Assembly (NCBI RefSeq): GCF_001244735.1
Contig: NZ_LN868937.1
Span: 2,221,954 to 2,285,953 of the forward strand
DNA: 64,000 bases
Origin: Bacillus andreraoultii
GTDB taxonomy: Bacteria > Bacillota > Bacilli > Bacillales > Caldibacillaceae
Direction: 5' to 3'
Each line of letters starts with the position of its first letter. The first letter of the stretch is position 1. The notes beneath the pieces are model-generated. The model saw nothing but the letters and a program-made list of their open reading frames with translations, did not search any database and was not told the DNA's origin. The position numbers were made by a program, and so were the translations under genes. Below are positions 1-8,202 of this stretch, piece by piece.

Positions 1-68
1 AATAAAATGATAACAGTAAATAAGGAAAGTAAAGATATGATTAAAGTAAAAACTAATAAAATACCCAA
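1..68 (-). CDS. Partial CDS: N-terminus of a membrane-anchored protein at the swrB/ylxL position
   Basis: An open frame starts at a TTG (first base at 68) seven bases after an AAGGAG Shine-Dalgarno sequence and runs off the window edge without a stop. Its first 22 residues are almost entirely hydrophobic (Leu, Ile, Val, Phe), as in an N-terminal membrane anchor. In B. subtilis the gene after sigD is swrB (ylxL), a membrane-anchored swarming protein that promotes basal-body activation, so position and the anchor suggest a SwrB-like protein. With only 22 residues visible this is positional inference. The TTG start is supported only by the SD spacing. Confidence 0.45.
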   Translation of the reverse strand, partial: MGILLVFTLIISLLSLFTVIIL

Positions 69-79
69 TTTTATACTCC

Positions 80-385
80 TTATCCTTGATAGTCTATAAA
101 GTGACCTTTAAAAGGATGGTAACTATTTTCATCACATTTATTTTCAATTTCTTCATTTTTAGCTAACTCCTGTGATTGTGGGTTGGAGCTGTCCATTTTC
201 CATTCAGTATGGTATAGTCCATCATTTTCTGTTACAGTTTTTCTATTTTTCTCTATTTCTTTCTGAACTGTGAGACTTGCCTGTGCATTCATTACTTGCG
301 GACGGTCATGAAATTCACTTTGCAATTTTCCGGCATCGATTGTTCGTGGAATGGCAATTTGCATTTCAACAGCTTTTAAACTCAT
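80..385 (-). CDS. Small conserved-looking hypothetical protein between sigD and the swrB-position gene
   Basis: A 101-residue soluble, acidic protein with no membrane segment or signal peptide. A GGGAG ribosome binding site lies five bases before the ATG, and the gene begins 24 bp after the sigD stop, so it is co-transcribed as part of the fla/che operon tail. The N-terminus (Leu-Lys-Ala-Val-Glu-Met-Gln-Ile-Ala-Ile-Pro-Arg-Thr) looks ordered; the middle is rich in Gln, Lys and Glu and may be helical, and the C-terminus is polar. B. subtilis has swrB directly after sigD, so this is an extra gene relative to that layout. I do not recognise a family, and any motility role is inferred only from its location. 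Confidence 0.75.
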   Translation of the reverse strand: MSLKAVEMQIAIPRTIDAGKLQSEFHDRPQVMNAQASLTVQKEIEKNRKTVTENDGLYHTEWKMDSSNPQSQELAKNEEIENKCDENSYHPFKGHFIDYQG

Positions 386-409
386 TTGGACTCCCGCCTT
401 TTTTACTGA

Positions 410-1204
410 TTATTCATTTGTCAAATAATCTTTTAGCTTTTGAATTGCTTTTGAATGAATTTGTGAGATTCTTGATGTAGATCGTTCTAATATATGCCCG
501 ATTTCAGTGAAAGTTAAATCTTCCTTATAAAATAAGTTTAGCACAAGTTGCTCATTACGAGACAACTTTGCAATTGCCTCCTGAAGTTCTTTTATCTTTT
601 CTGAATATAATAAACTTTCCTCTGGTGTTTTTACTTTTTCATCTCGTAATACAAAGGATTGTGGTTCTTGCGCTTCTGCTTTTTGATTCGTATGATCATC
701 AATTGATAGTATGTTAGCAAGATAACTCTCACCTAGTAGGGAATTAACTTCATCTAGTGGTAGATTTGTTTCTTCTGCAATTTCCTCTGGTGTGACATTA
801 CGCAAATATTTTTGTTCTAGAGTCAATATGATTTGATCAAGTTTCTTCATTTTTTCTCTAGTTTTTCGCGGTAACCAATCTTCTTTCCTTAGTCCATCTA
901 AAATTGCACCCCGAATTCGAAACGATGCATAAGTTTCAAATTTCAATTCCCTTGATGGATCATATTTTTCTAACGCCTCGTATAAACCCGAAAAGCCTAA
1001 ACTAATCAAATCATCTTTCAACACAGACTTTGGAACATTTTTATATATTTTCTCTACAATAATGTGTACAAGTGGGGTATATCTTTCTACTAGTTGGTTT
1101 CCTACTATATCCTCACGAAACTGCCACCATTGATAAAATAGTGAATCTTTAGATTCAATTTCATTCGACCGTTCTTTTTTATTAGGGTTGACTGTTAAAG
1201 ACAA
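410..1204 (-). CDS. sigD: RNA polymerase sigma factor SigD (FliA-type, sigma-28)
   Basis: Alternative sigma factor for late flagellar, chemotaxis and autolysin genes. The protein has region 2 (DDLISLGFSGLYEALEKYDP, then FETYASFRIRGAILDGLRKEDW), region 3 (PEEIAEETNLPLDEV) and region 4 ending in the helix-turn-helix LTFTEIGHILERSTSRISQI, the usual order for FliA/WhiG sigmas. I place the start at the TTG at 1204, seven bases after a GGAGG site, giving 264 residues (B. subtilis SigD has 254). An upstream in-frame ATG at 1237 would make the SD part of the coding sequence. It is the penultimate conserved gene of the fla/che operon, as in B. subtilis, where distance from the promoter affects SigD level. 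A 155-bp gap separates it from cheD. Confidence 0.97.
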   Translation of the reverse strand: MSLTVNPNKKERSNEIESKDSLFYQWWQFREDIVGNQLVERYTPLVHIIVEKIYKNVPKSVLKDDLISLGFSGLYEALEKYDPSRELKFETYASFRIRGAILDGLRKEDWLPRKTREKMKKLDQIILTLEQKYLRNVTPEEIAEETNLPLDEVNSLLGESYLANILSIDDHTNQKAEAQEPQSFVLRDEKVKTPEESLLYSEKIKELQEAIAKLSRNEQLVLNLFYKEDLTFTEIGHILERSTSRISQIHSKAIQKLKDYLTNE

Positions 1205-1359
1205 TATTAACCCTCCTATCAAATAATCGTCATACATACAATCAAACTCTAATCGATGTGAACATATGTATGATGTAATCAGATTCCCGCTGAATTGTTT
1301 AGTTTAATTACTATGCATTCATCCTCCGCTTACCTGAAGGAAGGCTTCTGCTAATAAAG

Positions 1360-1857
1360 TTAAATTTCTTTAACAGATTGATTAACCGTACGTATCATTA
1401 ATTTCCCAGTTTCTGGTATAAATTCTATCGTTCTTCCACTTGAACCACCTACATCTTCTGCAATAAGGGGAATAGAAAATCGCTGAAGTTCTTTCTTTAC
1501 TGCTTCCACATTCCTTGGACCAATTCGCATCATGTCGCTTTTTGTAGTAAACTTAAACATTTCTGCGCCTCCAGCAATTTTTGCTTTTAATAGGTTCTTT
1601 TCCACGCCTGCTGTATTTAACATTTGAATTAATGATTCAATAGCTGTATCTGCGTACTTTGCCTTATGAATCGTTTCACTTCTTGCTAAGGCGGAATCAG
1701 GTAGCATAATATGTGCTAATCCCGCGATTTTTTTTAAAGGTTGATACAGTATGACGCCGACACAGGAGCCCAGTCCAGAGGTACGAATGGTGTTTGGCGA
1801 TTTTACGATATTCATATCTGCAATCCCGACTTTTACTACGACCGACTCTTGAATCAT
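1360..1857 (-). CDS. cheD: Chemoreceptor glutamine deamidase CheD
   Basis: A 165-residue CheD. It deamidates specific glutamines in methyl-accepting chemotaxis proteins and, in Bacillus, binds CheC and raises its CheY-P phosphatase activity. The catalytic triad signature is visible: Cys32 in GLGSCVGV, His49 in AGLAHIML, and a downstream conserved Gly/Arg block ([16 protein letters not shown]). The ATG overlaps the cheC stop (ATGA), so the pair is translationally coupled, matching the CheC-CheD partnership. Length is normal for the family (about 160-166). Confidence 0.96.
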   Translation of the reverse strand: MIQESVVVKVGIADMNIVKSPNTIRTSGLGSCVGVILYQPLKKIAGLAHIMLPDSALARSETIHKAKYADTAIESLIQMLNTAGVEKNLLKAKIAGGAEMFKFTTKSDMMRIGPRNVEAVKKELQRFSIPLIAEDVGGSSGRTIEFIPETGKLMIRTVNQSVKEI

Positions 1858-2495
1858 TCCACTTCAACCCCAAGCTTTTTAAATAATTTAGCAAACGAGT
1901 CAGGGTCAGGTAGGAGGAAGAAATGCCCCTTAAACGTCTCGGTATCATTTTTCGTGTAGGGGTCTTTTACTTCCGTATCAATAACAATTGCATAATCACT
2001 AACTTGGGAAATTTCAATTAATCCGAAACTAATGATTGCACCAAACATATCGATACCAACAGCTGGAACAGACGGTAGGAGTTTCATCTGCAAAAAATCT
2101 GACAGGGCAGATAAATATGACCCTGCTAAAATATTCCCCATCTCTTGAAAAGCAGATAATGCTATTTCAGGAATAGATGGATTATCAAAAGAAAAATCCA
2201 TCATTCCCGTTAATTGTTGAATAAATATTGTCGCTTTTTTTACTGGTAGGAGAAAGAACATATTCCCAGTTAAATCTCCATCAATCTGCAAAAATACAGC
2301 TGCAACAACTTCATCGGGTCCACCGACTAATTCCATCATTTCATCAAATGAAACAACTTGGACTCTAGGCACGTTCATCTCTATCTTTTTATTTAATAAT
2401 TCAGATAAAGCTGTAGCAGCATTTCCTGCACCAATATTCCCTATTTCTCTTAAAATATCTAATTGAATTGTATTTAAGAAGTTTATTTTATCCAT
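1854..2495 (-). CDS. cheC: CheY-P phosphatase CheC
   Basis: CheC/CheX/FliY-family phosphatase that dephosphorylates CheY-P and interacts with CheD in adaptation. Two phosphatase-like signatures are seen: [15 protein letters not shown] near residue 17 and [15 protein letters not shown] in the second half, the pseudo-repeat typical of CheC. I prefer the ATG at 2495 (213 residues, MDKINF start), which matches the length of B. subtilis CheC (about 209); a TTG at 2507 is possible but touches the GAGG that serves as ribosome binding site. The gene lies between cheW and cheD and overlaps cheD by 4 bp. Confidence 0.94.
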   Translation of the reverse strand: MDKINFLNTIQLDILREIGNIGAGNAATALSELLNKKIEMNVPRVQVVSFDEMMELVGGPDEVVAAVFLQIDGDLTGNMFFLLPVKKATIFIQQLTGMMDFSFDNPSIPEIALSAFQEMGNILAGSYLSALSDFLQMKLLPSVPAVGIDMFGAIISFGLIEISQVSDYAIVIDTEVKDPYTKNDTETFKGHFFLLPDPDSFAKLFKKLGVEVE

Positions 2496-2503
2496 TTTTA
2501 CGA

Positions 2504-2956
2504 TCAAACCTCTTGAAGATTTAATATTTTATCAAGCTTCAATAAAATTAGTAATCGATTATTTTGTTTAACAACACCAGTAATATAATTTTGCTTTTCT
2601 GTACCAATCACATCAGGTTGCGATTCTATTTCATCAATTTGAATATTCATTACATCATTTGCTTCATCAACAATTAAACCTACTTCTTTATCTGCTAAAG
2701 AAACAATAATAATTCGGGTGTTTTGATTATAATTCGCTTCTTCTACTCCAAAGCGAATTCGTAAATCGATAATGGGGATAATAACCCCACGTAAATTAAT
2801 AACACCTTTAATGAATTTGGGGACATGCGGTACTCTCGTAATATGGAGCATCTTTTCAATTGCAACAATATGTTGTACATCAATCGCATATTCTTTTTCA
2901 TTTAACGAAAAGACAACGACTTTTTGTTCTTGAAGAACTTTATCCTCGACTGTCAT
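2504..2956 (-). CDS. cheW: Chemotaxis coupling protein CheW
   Basis: A 150-residue single CheW (SH3-like) domain protein that bridges chemoreceptors and the CheA kinase in the signalling array. Visible hallmarks are VVVFSLNEKEYAIDV at the start, the HVPKFIKGVINLRGVIIPIIDLR core (receptor/CheA-binding surface), and VGLIVDEANDVMNI. The ATG is preceded by an AAGG site and lies 58 bp after cheA. Its stop is followed closely by cheC. The length and order cheA-cheW-cheC-cheD are as in B. subtilis. Confidence 0.97.
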   Translation of the reverse strand: MTVEDKVLQEQKVVVFSLNEKEYAIDVQHIVAIEKMLHITRVPHVPKFIKGVINLRGVIIPIIDLRIRFGVEEANYNQNTRIIIVSLADKEVGLIVDEANDVMNIQIDEIESQPDVIGTEKQNYITGVVKQNNRLLILLKLDKILNLQEV

Positions 2957-3014
2957 GATAACCTTCCTTTCACCTATCCATATACTGGTTTATAATTCCC
3001 GTACAATGTTGTAA

Positions 3015-5066
3015 CTATTTAATTAATGCATTACAATCAACAATTAGTGCTACTTGTCCATCACCTAAAATGGTTGCACCAGAGATGGCAAAAACATTTG
3101 TTAAATAATTTCCTAATGATTTTAATACAATTTCTTCTTGACCAATAAAGGAATCAACAACTACACCAGCCATTTTCTCTCCTTTACGGATGATGACAGT
3201 GGAGATATATTCATTGCCTTCTTGTACTTCGGGAATATCGAATATTTTCTGTAAATATAAGATAGGCACAACTTTACCACGAAAATCAATAACTGGTTGC
3301 TCATGTGCATAGTAAATATCTGACCTTTTGAAGATGGCCGTTTCAATTATTGAAGTTAACGGAATAGCATATTTTTCTTTCTGAACCTCAACAAGCATGA
3401 CTGAAATTATTGATAATGTAAGTGGTAATTGAATTAAAAATTGCGTACCTACACCTTCTTCAGAATGAACCGAAATCGATCCTCCTAAAGACTCTATCGT
3501 ATTTTTTACAACATCTAATCCTACACCTCGTCCTGAGATATCAGATACATGGTCCGCCGTTGAAAATCCTGAAGATAAGATTAAATTAAAAATTTCTTTA
3601 TCCGTTAGTTGATCTTTTTGTTCTTCCGTAATTAAACCTTTAGAGACCGCCTTCTTAGCTACTTTTTCCCGGTTAATTCCTGCGCCATCATCTGTAATTT
3701 CAATAAAAACATGGTTGCCGCTATGATAAGCTTTTAGTTCGATTGTTCCCTCTTCAGATTTTCCTTTTTTTACCCTTTCACTAGGTAATTCAATTCCGTG
3801 ATCTACTGAGTTTCTTAATAAATGTACTAACGGGTCACCAATTTCATCGATAACTGTCCGATCTAACTCAGTTTCTTCACCAGTAATTTGTAAATGAATT
3901 TTCTTGCCAAGATCCCTACTTAAACCACGTACCATTTTAGGAAATCGATTGAAAACAGCTTCGACAGGAACCATTCGCATTGTTAAAACAACCGATTGTA
4001 GATCATTCGTAATACGTGACATTTTTTCAACCGTTTCCGTTAATTCTTGATGATTTAGTTCTTTTGCAATTTGGTCTAATCGACCACGGTCGATGACAAG
4101 CTCTTCAAATAAATTCATTAAAGCATCAAGTCGTTCGATATTCACACGAATTGTTTTATTAGATAAGGAAACTTTTTTATTAGCATCCTTCACAGTTTCT
4201 TTTTTATCGATTTTATTTGGTACTGTTTTAGAGCTTTCTAATTTTTCTTCTTGTTTATTATGATCTTCTGTTAAAGATGGTTGGTCTTTTATATGATTCA
4301 ACTCTTTAACATGAATCTTATTCACTACAACTTTATCTATTTCGGACACTTTCATTATTTTATTTTTAATGTCTTCTACAGAATCATGAGTCACTATAGT
4401 CACTGTAAATTCATTTTCAAATTGTTCTTCTTCCAGCTGCTCAACGCTCGGAATGGATTTAATAACATCACCAATTTTCTCAAGCACATCAAATACCATA
4501 AAAACTCTTGCTGCTTTAAGTAAACAATCCGGTCGTATAAAAACGGAGACTTCAAAAACTTCAAATCCCTGTTCTCTCGCTTGTTCTAAAACAGTAATCT
4601 CAAATTGGTCATACTGTAGCTTCTCTTTTTGTATTTCGACCTTTTGCTCACTATCCATTTGAATTGTTGCTGAAGTTTCAGAAAATGCTCCTGTTTCAAT
4701 TAACTTCAATTTTTGGATTGCATCACTTACATCTTCTTTACCTTCACCACCAGATGCGATTGAGCTAACCATATTTTCTAAATGATCTGTCGCTAAGAAA
4801 ATAATATCGAGTAAGTCTGAAGTGAATGTAAATTTTCCATTTCTAACACCATCAAGAACATTTTCCATTTGATGGGTTAAATTTGCCATATCTTCAAATC
4901 CCATTGTAGCAGACATACCTTTTAACGTATGAGCGGATCGAAAAATATCATTAACAAGTTCCATGTTTTCGGGATTTTCTTCAAGTTTCAATAGATTATC
5001 ATTTAAACTTTGTAAGTGCTCTCTACTTTCTTCTATAAAAACTTCCATATATTGACTCATTTCCAT
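3015..5066 (-). CDS. cheA: Chemotaxis histidine kinase CheA
   Basis: Soluble kinase of the chemotaxis array that phosphorylates CheY and CheB. Domain order: P1 HPt domain with the phosphorylated His in SAHTLKGMSATMGF; a P2 linker region; dimerisation helices (IERLDALMNLFEELVIDRGRL); HATPase with N box HLLRNSVDHGIE, DDGAGI and SGRGVGLDVV; C-terminal CheW-like P5 domain. I choose the ATG at 5066, nine bases after GAGGG, giving 683 residues and placing the His at residue 46, the same number as in B. subtilis CheA. An ATG at 5075 overlaps the cheB stop by 4 bp but abuts the SD. Confidence 0.97.
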   Translation of the reverse strand: MEMSQYMEVFIEESREHLQSLNDNLLKLEENPENMELVNDIFRSAHTLKGMSATMGFEDMANLTHQMENVLDGVRNGKFTFTSDLLDIIFLATDHLENMVSSIASGGEGKEDVSDAIQKLKLIETGAFSETSATIQMDSEQKVEIQKEKLQYDQFEITVLEQAREQGFEVFEVSVFIRPDCLLKAARVFMVFDVLEKIGDVIKSIPSVEQLEEEQFENEFTVTIVTHDSVEDIKNKIMKVSEIDKVVVNKIHVKELNHIKDQPSLTEDHNKQEEKLESSKTVPNKIDKKETVKDANKKVSLSNKTIRVNIERLDALMNLFEELVIDRGRLDQIAKELNHQELTETVEKMSRITNDLQSVVLTMRMVPVEAVFNRFPKMVRGLSRDLGKKIHLQITGEETELDRTVIDEIGDPLVHLLRNSVDHGIELPSERVKKGKSEEGTIELKAYHSGNHVFIEITDDGAGINREKVAKKAVSKGLITEEQKDQLTDKEIFNLILSSGFSTADHVSDISGRGVGLDVVKNTIESLGGSISVHSEEGVGTQFLIQLPLTLSIISVMLVEVQKEKYAIPLTSIIETAIFKRSDIYYAHEQPVIDFRGKVVPILYLQKIFDIPEVQEGNEYISTVIIRKGEKMAGVVVDSFIGQEEIVLKSLGNYLTNVFAISGATILGDGQVALIVDCNALIK

Positions 5067-5071
5067 CGTGC

Positions 5072-6151
5072 TCATCCCTCATTAACTTTTTTTGTAATTT
5101 GATTTGCGATTTGATCTAAGTCTACAATTACATCAACACACCCAGCTTGAATTGCTGAATTCGGCATACCGAAAATAATCGCTGTTTTTTCTGATTCTGC
5201 AATTGCGAAAATGTCCTTTGATTGTTTTAATCGTTTCAATCCTTCCGTACCATCAGAACCCATCCCTGTCATGATAGCAACTACTTTTTTATAGTCTCCT
5301 AGTTTGCTAGCAGAAATAAATAAATAGTCCACACTAGGACGGTGACCTTTAACAGGAGGTGCTGTACTTAATTCTGTTACGATTGCTTTACCGACTTTTC
5401 TAAGTTCCAGATGCTTTCCACCTGGTGCAATATACGCACAACCATTTTGTAAAATTTCACCATTACTTGCTTCTTTTACATGTATGGCACAGAGTGAATT
5501 AAGCCGCTCAGCTAAAGATTTAGTAAAACCTTTTGGCATATGTTGTACAACAAGGACAGGGGCTGCTAAATCCTTAGGTAATCTAGTTAAAACTCGTTCC
5601 AATGCCCTAGGTCCTCCAGTTGATGTACCTAAAAGGACTAATGTTTTATTAGATTTATATTGATTCGTTGCTTGTGATGCATTAAAACTATTCGCTAGAG
5701 GAGCTTTTTTTTCTATGTGACTTTGATTCATAAGAGTAAGCTGTGTCATGTTGACACTTTTAGCTTCTAGAATTCTACTAATTAACTCATCCTTCACTTT
5801 GTATAAATCTAGTGAAATAGACCCACTCGGCTTAGCAATAAAATCAAAAGCACCATATTCCATCGCCAGCATCGTGTTCTTTGCACCCTCAATTGTTGTG
5901 CTTGATAACATAATAACTGGTAAAGGAGTCTCTTTCATAATTCGTTTTAATGCTTCAATCCCATCCATTATTGGCATTTCAACATCCATTGTAACAACGT
6001 CAGGTTTTAATACTTTCACTTTTTCTATCGCATCTAATCCATTTCGGGCAACCCCTATTACTTGAATCCTCTCATCATCTGATAATAAATCTTTAATAAG
6101 AGCCCGCATAAAGGCAGAATCATCTACAACAAGAACTTTGATCGGATTCAT
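5072..6151 (-). CDS. cheB: Chemotaxis response regulator methylesterase/glutamine deamidase CheB
   Basis: Removes methyl groups from chemoreceptors and deamidates them when phosphorylated by CheA. The N-terminal receiver (residues about 3-120) has the acidic pair D10/D11 and phospho-acceptor D56 in VTMDVEMPIMDG; the linker runs to about residue 165. The C-terminal methylesterase has nucleophile S177 in LGTSTGGPRAL, His in VVQHMPKGFT, and Asp in MTGMGSDGTEGL. At 359 residues it is full length. It sits between flhG and cheA as in the B. subtilis fla/che operon. Confidence 0.97.
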   Translation of the reverse strand: MNPIKVLVVDDSAFMRALIKDLLSDDERIQVIGVARNGLDAIEKVKVLKPDVVTMDVEMPIMDGIEALKRIMKETPLPVIMLSSTTIEGAKNTMLAMEYGAFDFIAKPSGSISLDLYKVKDELISRILEAKSVNMTQLTLMNQSHIEKKAPLANSFNASQATNQYKSNKTLVLLGTSTGGPRALERVLTRLPKDLAAPVLVVQHMPKGFTKSLAERLNSLCAIHVKEASNGEILQNGCAYIAPGGKHLELRKVGKAIVTELSTAPPVKGHRPSVDYLFISASKLGDYKKVVAIMTGMGSDGTEGLKRLKQSKDIFAIAESEKTAIIFGMPNSAIQAGCVDVIVDLDQIANQITKKVNEG

Positions 6152-6160
6152 GCTTATTAC

Positions 6161-7021
6161 CTACTTTCTTATTAGAAAATGTTTTAACTTCTCGATAAAA
6201 TTCCTCTCATTCTCGATTGAAATAAATGTATTTGCCGTAAGAAAGAAGGAAGTAATTAATTGTACCTGTTTTGAAGCAAATGAATTTGGTTTATACAAAA
6301 TGAATGGTATTTGTTTTTTTACTGCTAAACTAATAGATGAGTCTTCTGGTAAAAATCCAATAATCACACTATCCTTATTCAAAAAGGAGTTCATTACCGT
6401 CTGTAGTCTCTTCATTACTTGTTTGTTTTCTTTCTCGTTCTTCATTCGGTTACCTAATAAAAAGAATTTCACTGTTGGTACATGTAGAGAGATGATTTTC
6501 ATTGTCGAATAGGCATCCATAATAGAAGTTGGCTCTGGGGTAACAACGACAACAATATTTTCAATACTTGAGAGCAACTGTACTAGTTCGTCAGTAATGC
6601 CTGCCCCAATATCAAATATTAAATAATCATACTCGTATACAATATGCCCCAACTCTAGAAGTAAATTATCAACACGACCCCCGCTGAGCTTAATGACATG
6701 GTTTAAACCGAAACCACCTGCAATATAGTCGATATAATCTGTTTTTTGAATGATTTCATCTAAAGAGCATTCATCAGTAAAAAAGTTTGCAATTGTTTTC
6801 TCAGCACTTTTACCTAGAAGAAGATCGATATTGCCCATGCCTATATCTAAATCAAATAATAACACTTTTTTTTGATGTTTTGATAGGGAAATGGAAAAGT
6901 TTAATGCAAAGTTTGACTTGCCAACTCCTCCCTTCCCACTAATTATTGCAATTGTTTTAGACGGATTTCCATTCATTTGTCTTTTAATACGATTCCGTAG
7001 TTTTTCAGCTTGGTCACTCAT
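6161..7021 (-). CDS. flhG: MinD-like ATPase FlhG (YlxH), flagellar number/placement regulator
   Basis: A 286-residue ParA/MinD-type ATPase that partners with the SRP-type GTPase FlhF to set flagellar position and number; in Bacillus it also contacts FliM/FliY. The N-terminus carries the DQAxxLR helix (residues 3-9, DQAEKLR), known to stimulate FlhF GTPase activity. The deviant Walker A is SGKGGVGKSNFALN and the switch/Walker B segment is LLFDLDIGMGNIDLLLG, followed by YDYLIFDIGAG. The gene overlaps the flhF stop by 4 bp. Confidence 0.96.
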   Translation of the reverse strand: MSDQAEKLRNRIKRQMNGNPSKTIAIISGKGGVGKSNFALNFSISLSKHQKKVLLFDLDIGMGNIDLLLGKSAEKTIANFFTDECSLDEIIQKTDYIDYIAGGFGLNHVIKLSGGRVDNLLLELGHIVYEYDYLIFDIGAGITDELVQLLSSIENIVVVVTPEPTSIMDAYSTMKIISLHVPTVKFFLLGNRMKNEKENKQVMKRLQTVMNSFLNKDSVIIGFLPEDSSISLAVKKQIPFILYKPNSFASKQVQLITSFFLTANTFISIENERNFIEKLKHFLIRK

Positions 7022-8202
7022 TTTATGCCTCTTTCTACAAATTGATTAATGACAAACTCATGTGTTGCTTCAATAATATCATCTGGTACATCTTGTCCAT
7101 AAGTAATATAAGAAATTGGTTTTTGAAATTTATATGGCAAGTTGATTAATGAACCATATTGAGATGTCTCATCTAATTTTGTGAAAATAAGCTTATCAAT
7201 TGGGAAGTTGGAAAATTGGTTATAAATTATTTCTAAATCTTTTTCCTTCGCAGTAAGGGAAAACACTAAATATGATTCCATATTGTCCTCACTAAACTCA
7301 ATCGTATCTTTTAACTCTTCCACGTACTTGCTATTTTTAAAATTCCTTCCTGCAGTATCAATAAAAATATGATCGAATTCATTGAATTTTTCCAATGCAA
7401 ATTTAAAATCATGCAAATTATAACAAACCTCAATTGGAGCATTTAGAATTTTCGCATACGTTTTTAATTGTTCTACTGCAGCAATTCGATAAGTATCAGT
7501 TGTAATAAATCCAATTTTTTTTCGTTTTTCAATCATTGTATATGAAGCTATTTTCGCTAAAGTTGTTGTTTTCCCAACACCTGTTGGGCCAATGACAGTT
7601 ATATATTTTTTTTGTGGCGTAAATCCACCAAAAGGTAATTTTTTAATATAATTGACTAGCACTTGATAGATGAAGTCATTTGCCTCTTCTTCATTTACTC
7701 TTCGACGATGATAATAATAATGCTCAAGTACTTTTGTTTTTATATCGTTTAGTAAATCTAGAGAAACGTTATTTTTTCGAAGCTTATTGTATAATTTTTG
7801 ATAAGGTGAAGGTATATGTTCATCCAATAACTTTCCATCTATTGGTAATTGGTTAATTAATATTTTCAAGTCTTCAATTTCTTTTAAAATAATAGTATCA
7901 CTACGATTATTACTACTAATTTTTGACTTTTTTACCTCTTCTTTACCGACTGTTTCAATAACTTGTTCGTTTTCTAAAAATGGTATCGTTTCTTTATCTG
8001 TTTCTAACTCTTTTATTTTAAATTGATTGCTTTCTTTATCAAGTGCAGCTATTACTTCAATATTTTTTTTTCTAAATAAACCGAGAAAACCACCTGTATG
8101 AATAACTTTTGAATTTAATATTACTGCATCTTTCCCCAAATCTTTGCGGATTCGTTTCATTGCTTCGGGCATTGTAGGCGCAATATATTTTTTTACTTTC
8201 AA
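7018..8202 (-). CDS. flhF: Flagellar SRP-type GTPase FlhF
   Basis: Third SRP GTPase (with Ffh and FtsY, also in this window), directing flagellar basal-body placement. The 394-residue protein has a basic N-terminal B domain (KKYIAPTMPEAMKRIRKDLG), a variable Lys/Glu-rich linker, an N domain, and a G domain with P-loop [16 protein letters not shown]2 DTYRIAAVEQL, G3 DTAGR and G4 TKLDE. The start is a TTG eight bases after GGTG, overlapping the flhA stop by 4 bp (TTGA). FlhA, FlhF and FlhG are therefore translationally linked. Confidence 0.96.
   Translation of the reverse strand: MKVKKYIAPTMPEAMKRIRKDLGKDAVILNSKVIHTGGFLGLFRKKNIEVIAALDKESNQFKIKELETDKETIPFLENEQVIETVGKEEVKKSKISSNNRSDTIILKEIEDLKILINQLPIDGKLLDEHIPSPYQKLYNKLRKNNVSLDLLNDIKTKVLEHYYYHRRRVNEEEANDFIYQVLVNYIKKLPFGGFTPQKKYITVIGPTGVGKTTTLAKIASYTMIEKRKKIGFITTDTYRIAAVEQLKTYAKILNAPIEVCYNLHDFKFALEKFNEFDHIFIDTAGRNFKNSKYVEELKDTIEFSEDNMESYLVFSLTAKEKDLEIIYNQFSNFPIDKLIFTKLDETSQYGSLINLPYKFQKPISYITYGQDVPDDIIEATHEFVINQFVERGIK

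Noticed and set aside
1320..1350. Shared CCTTCAGGTAA sequence upstream of sigD and in the fapR leader
   Set aside because: An 11-base match between two places in 64 kb is expected by chance many times; the surrounding bases diverge.
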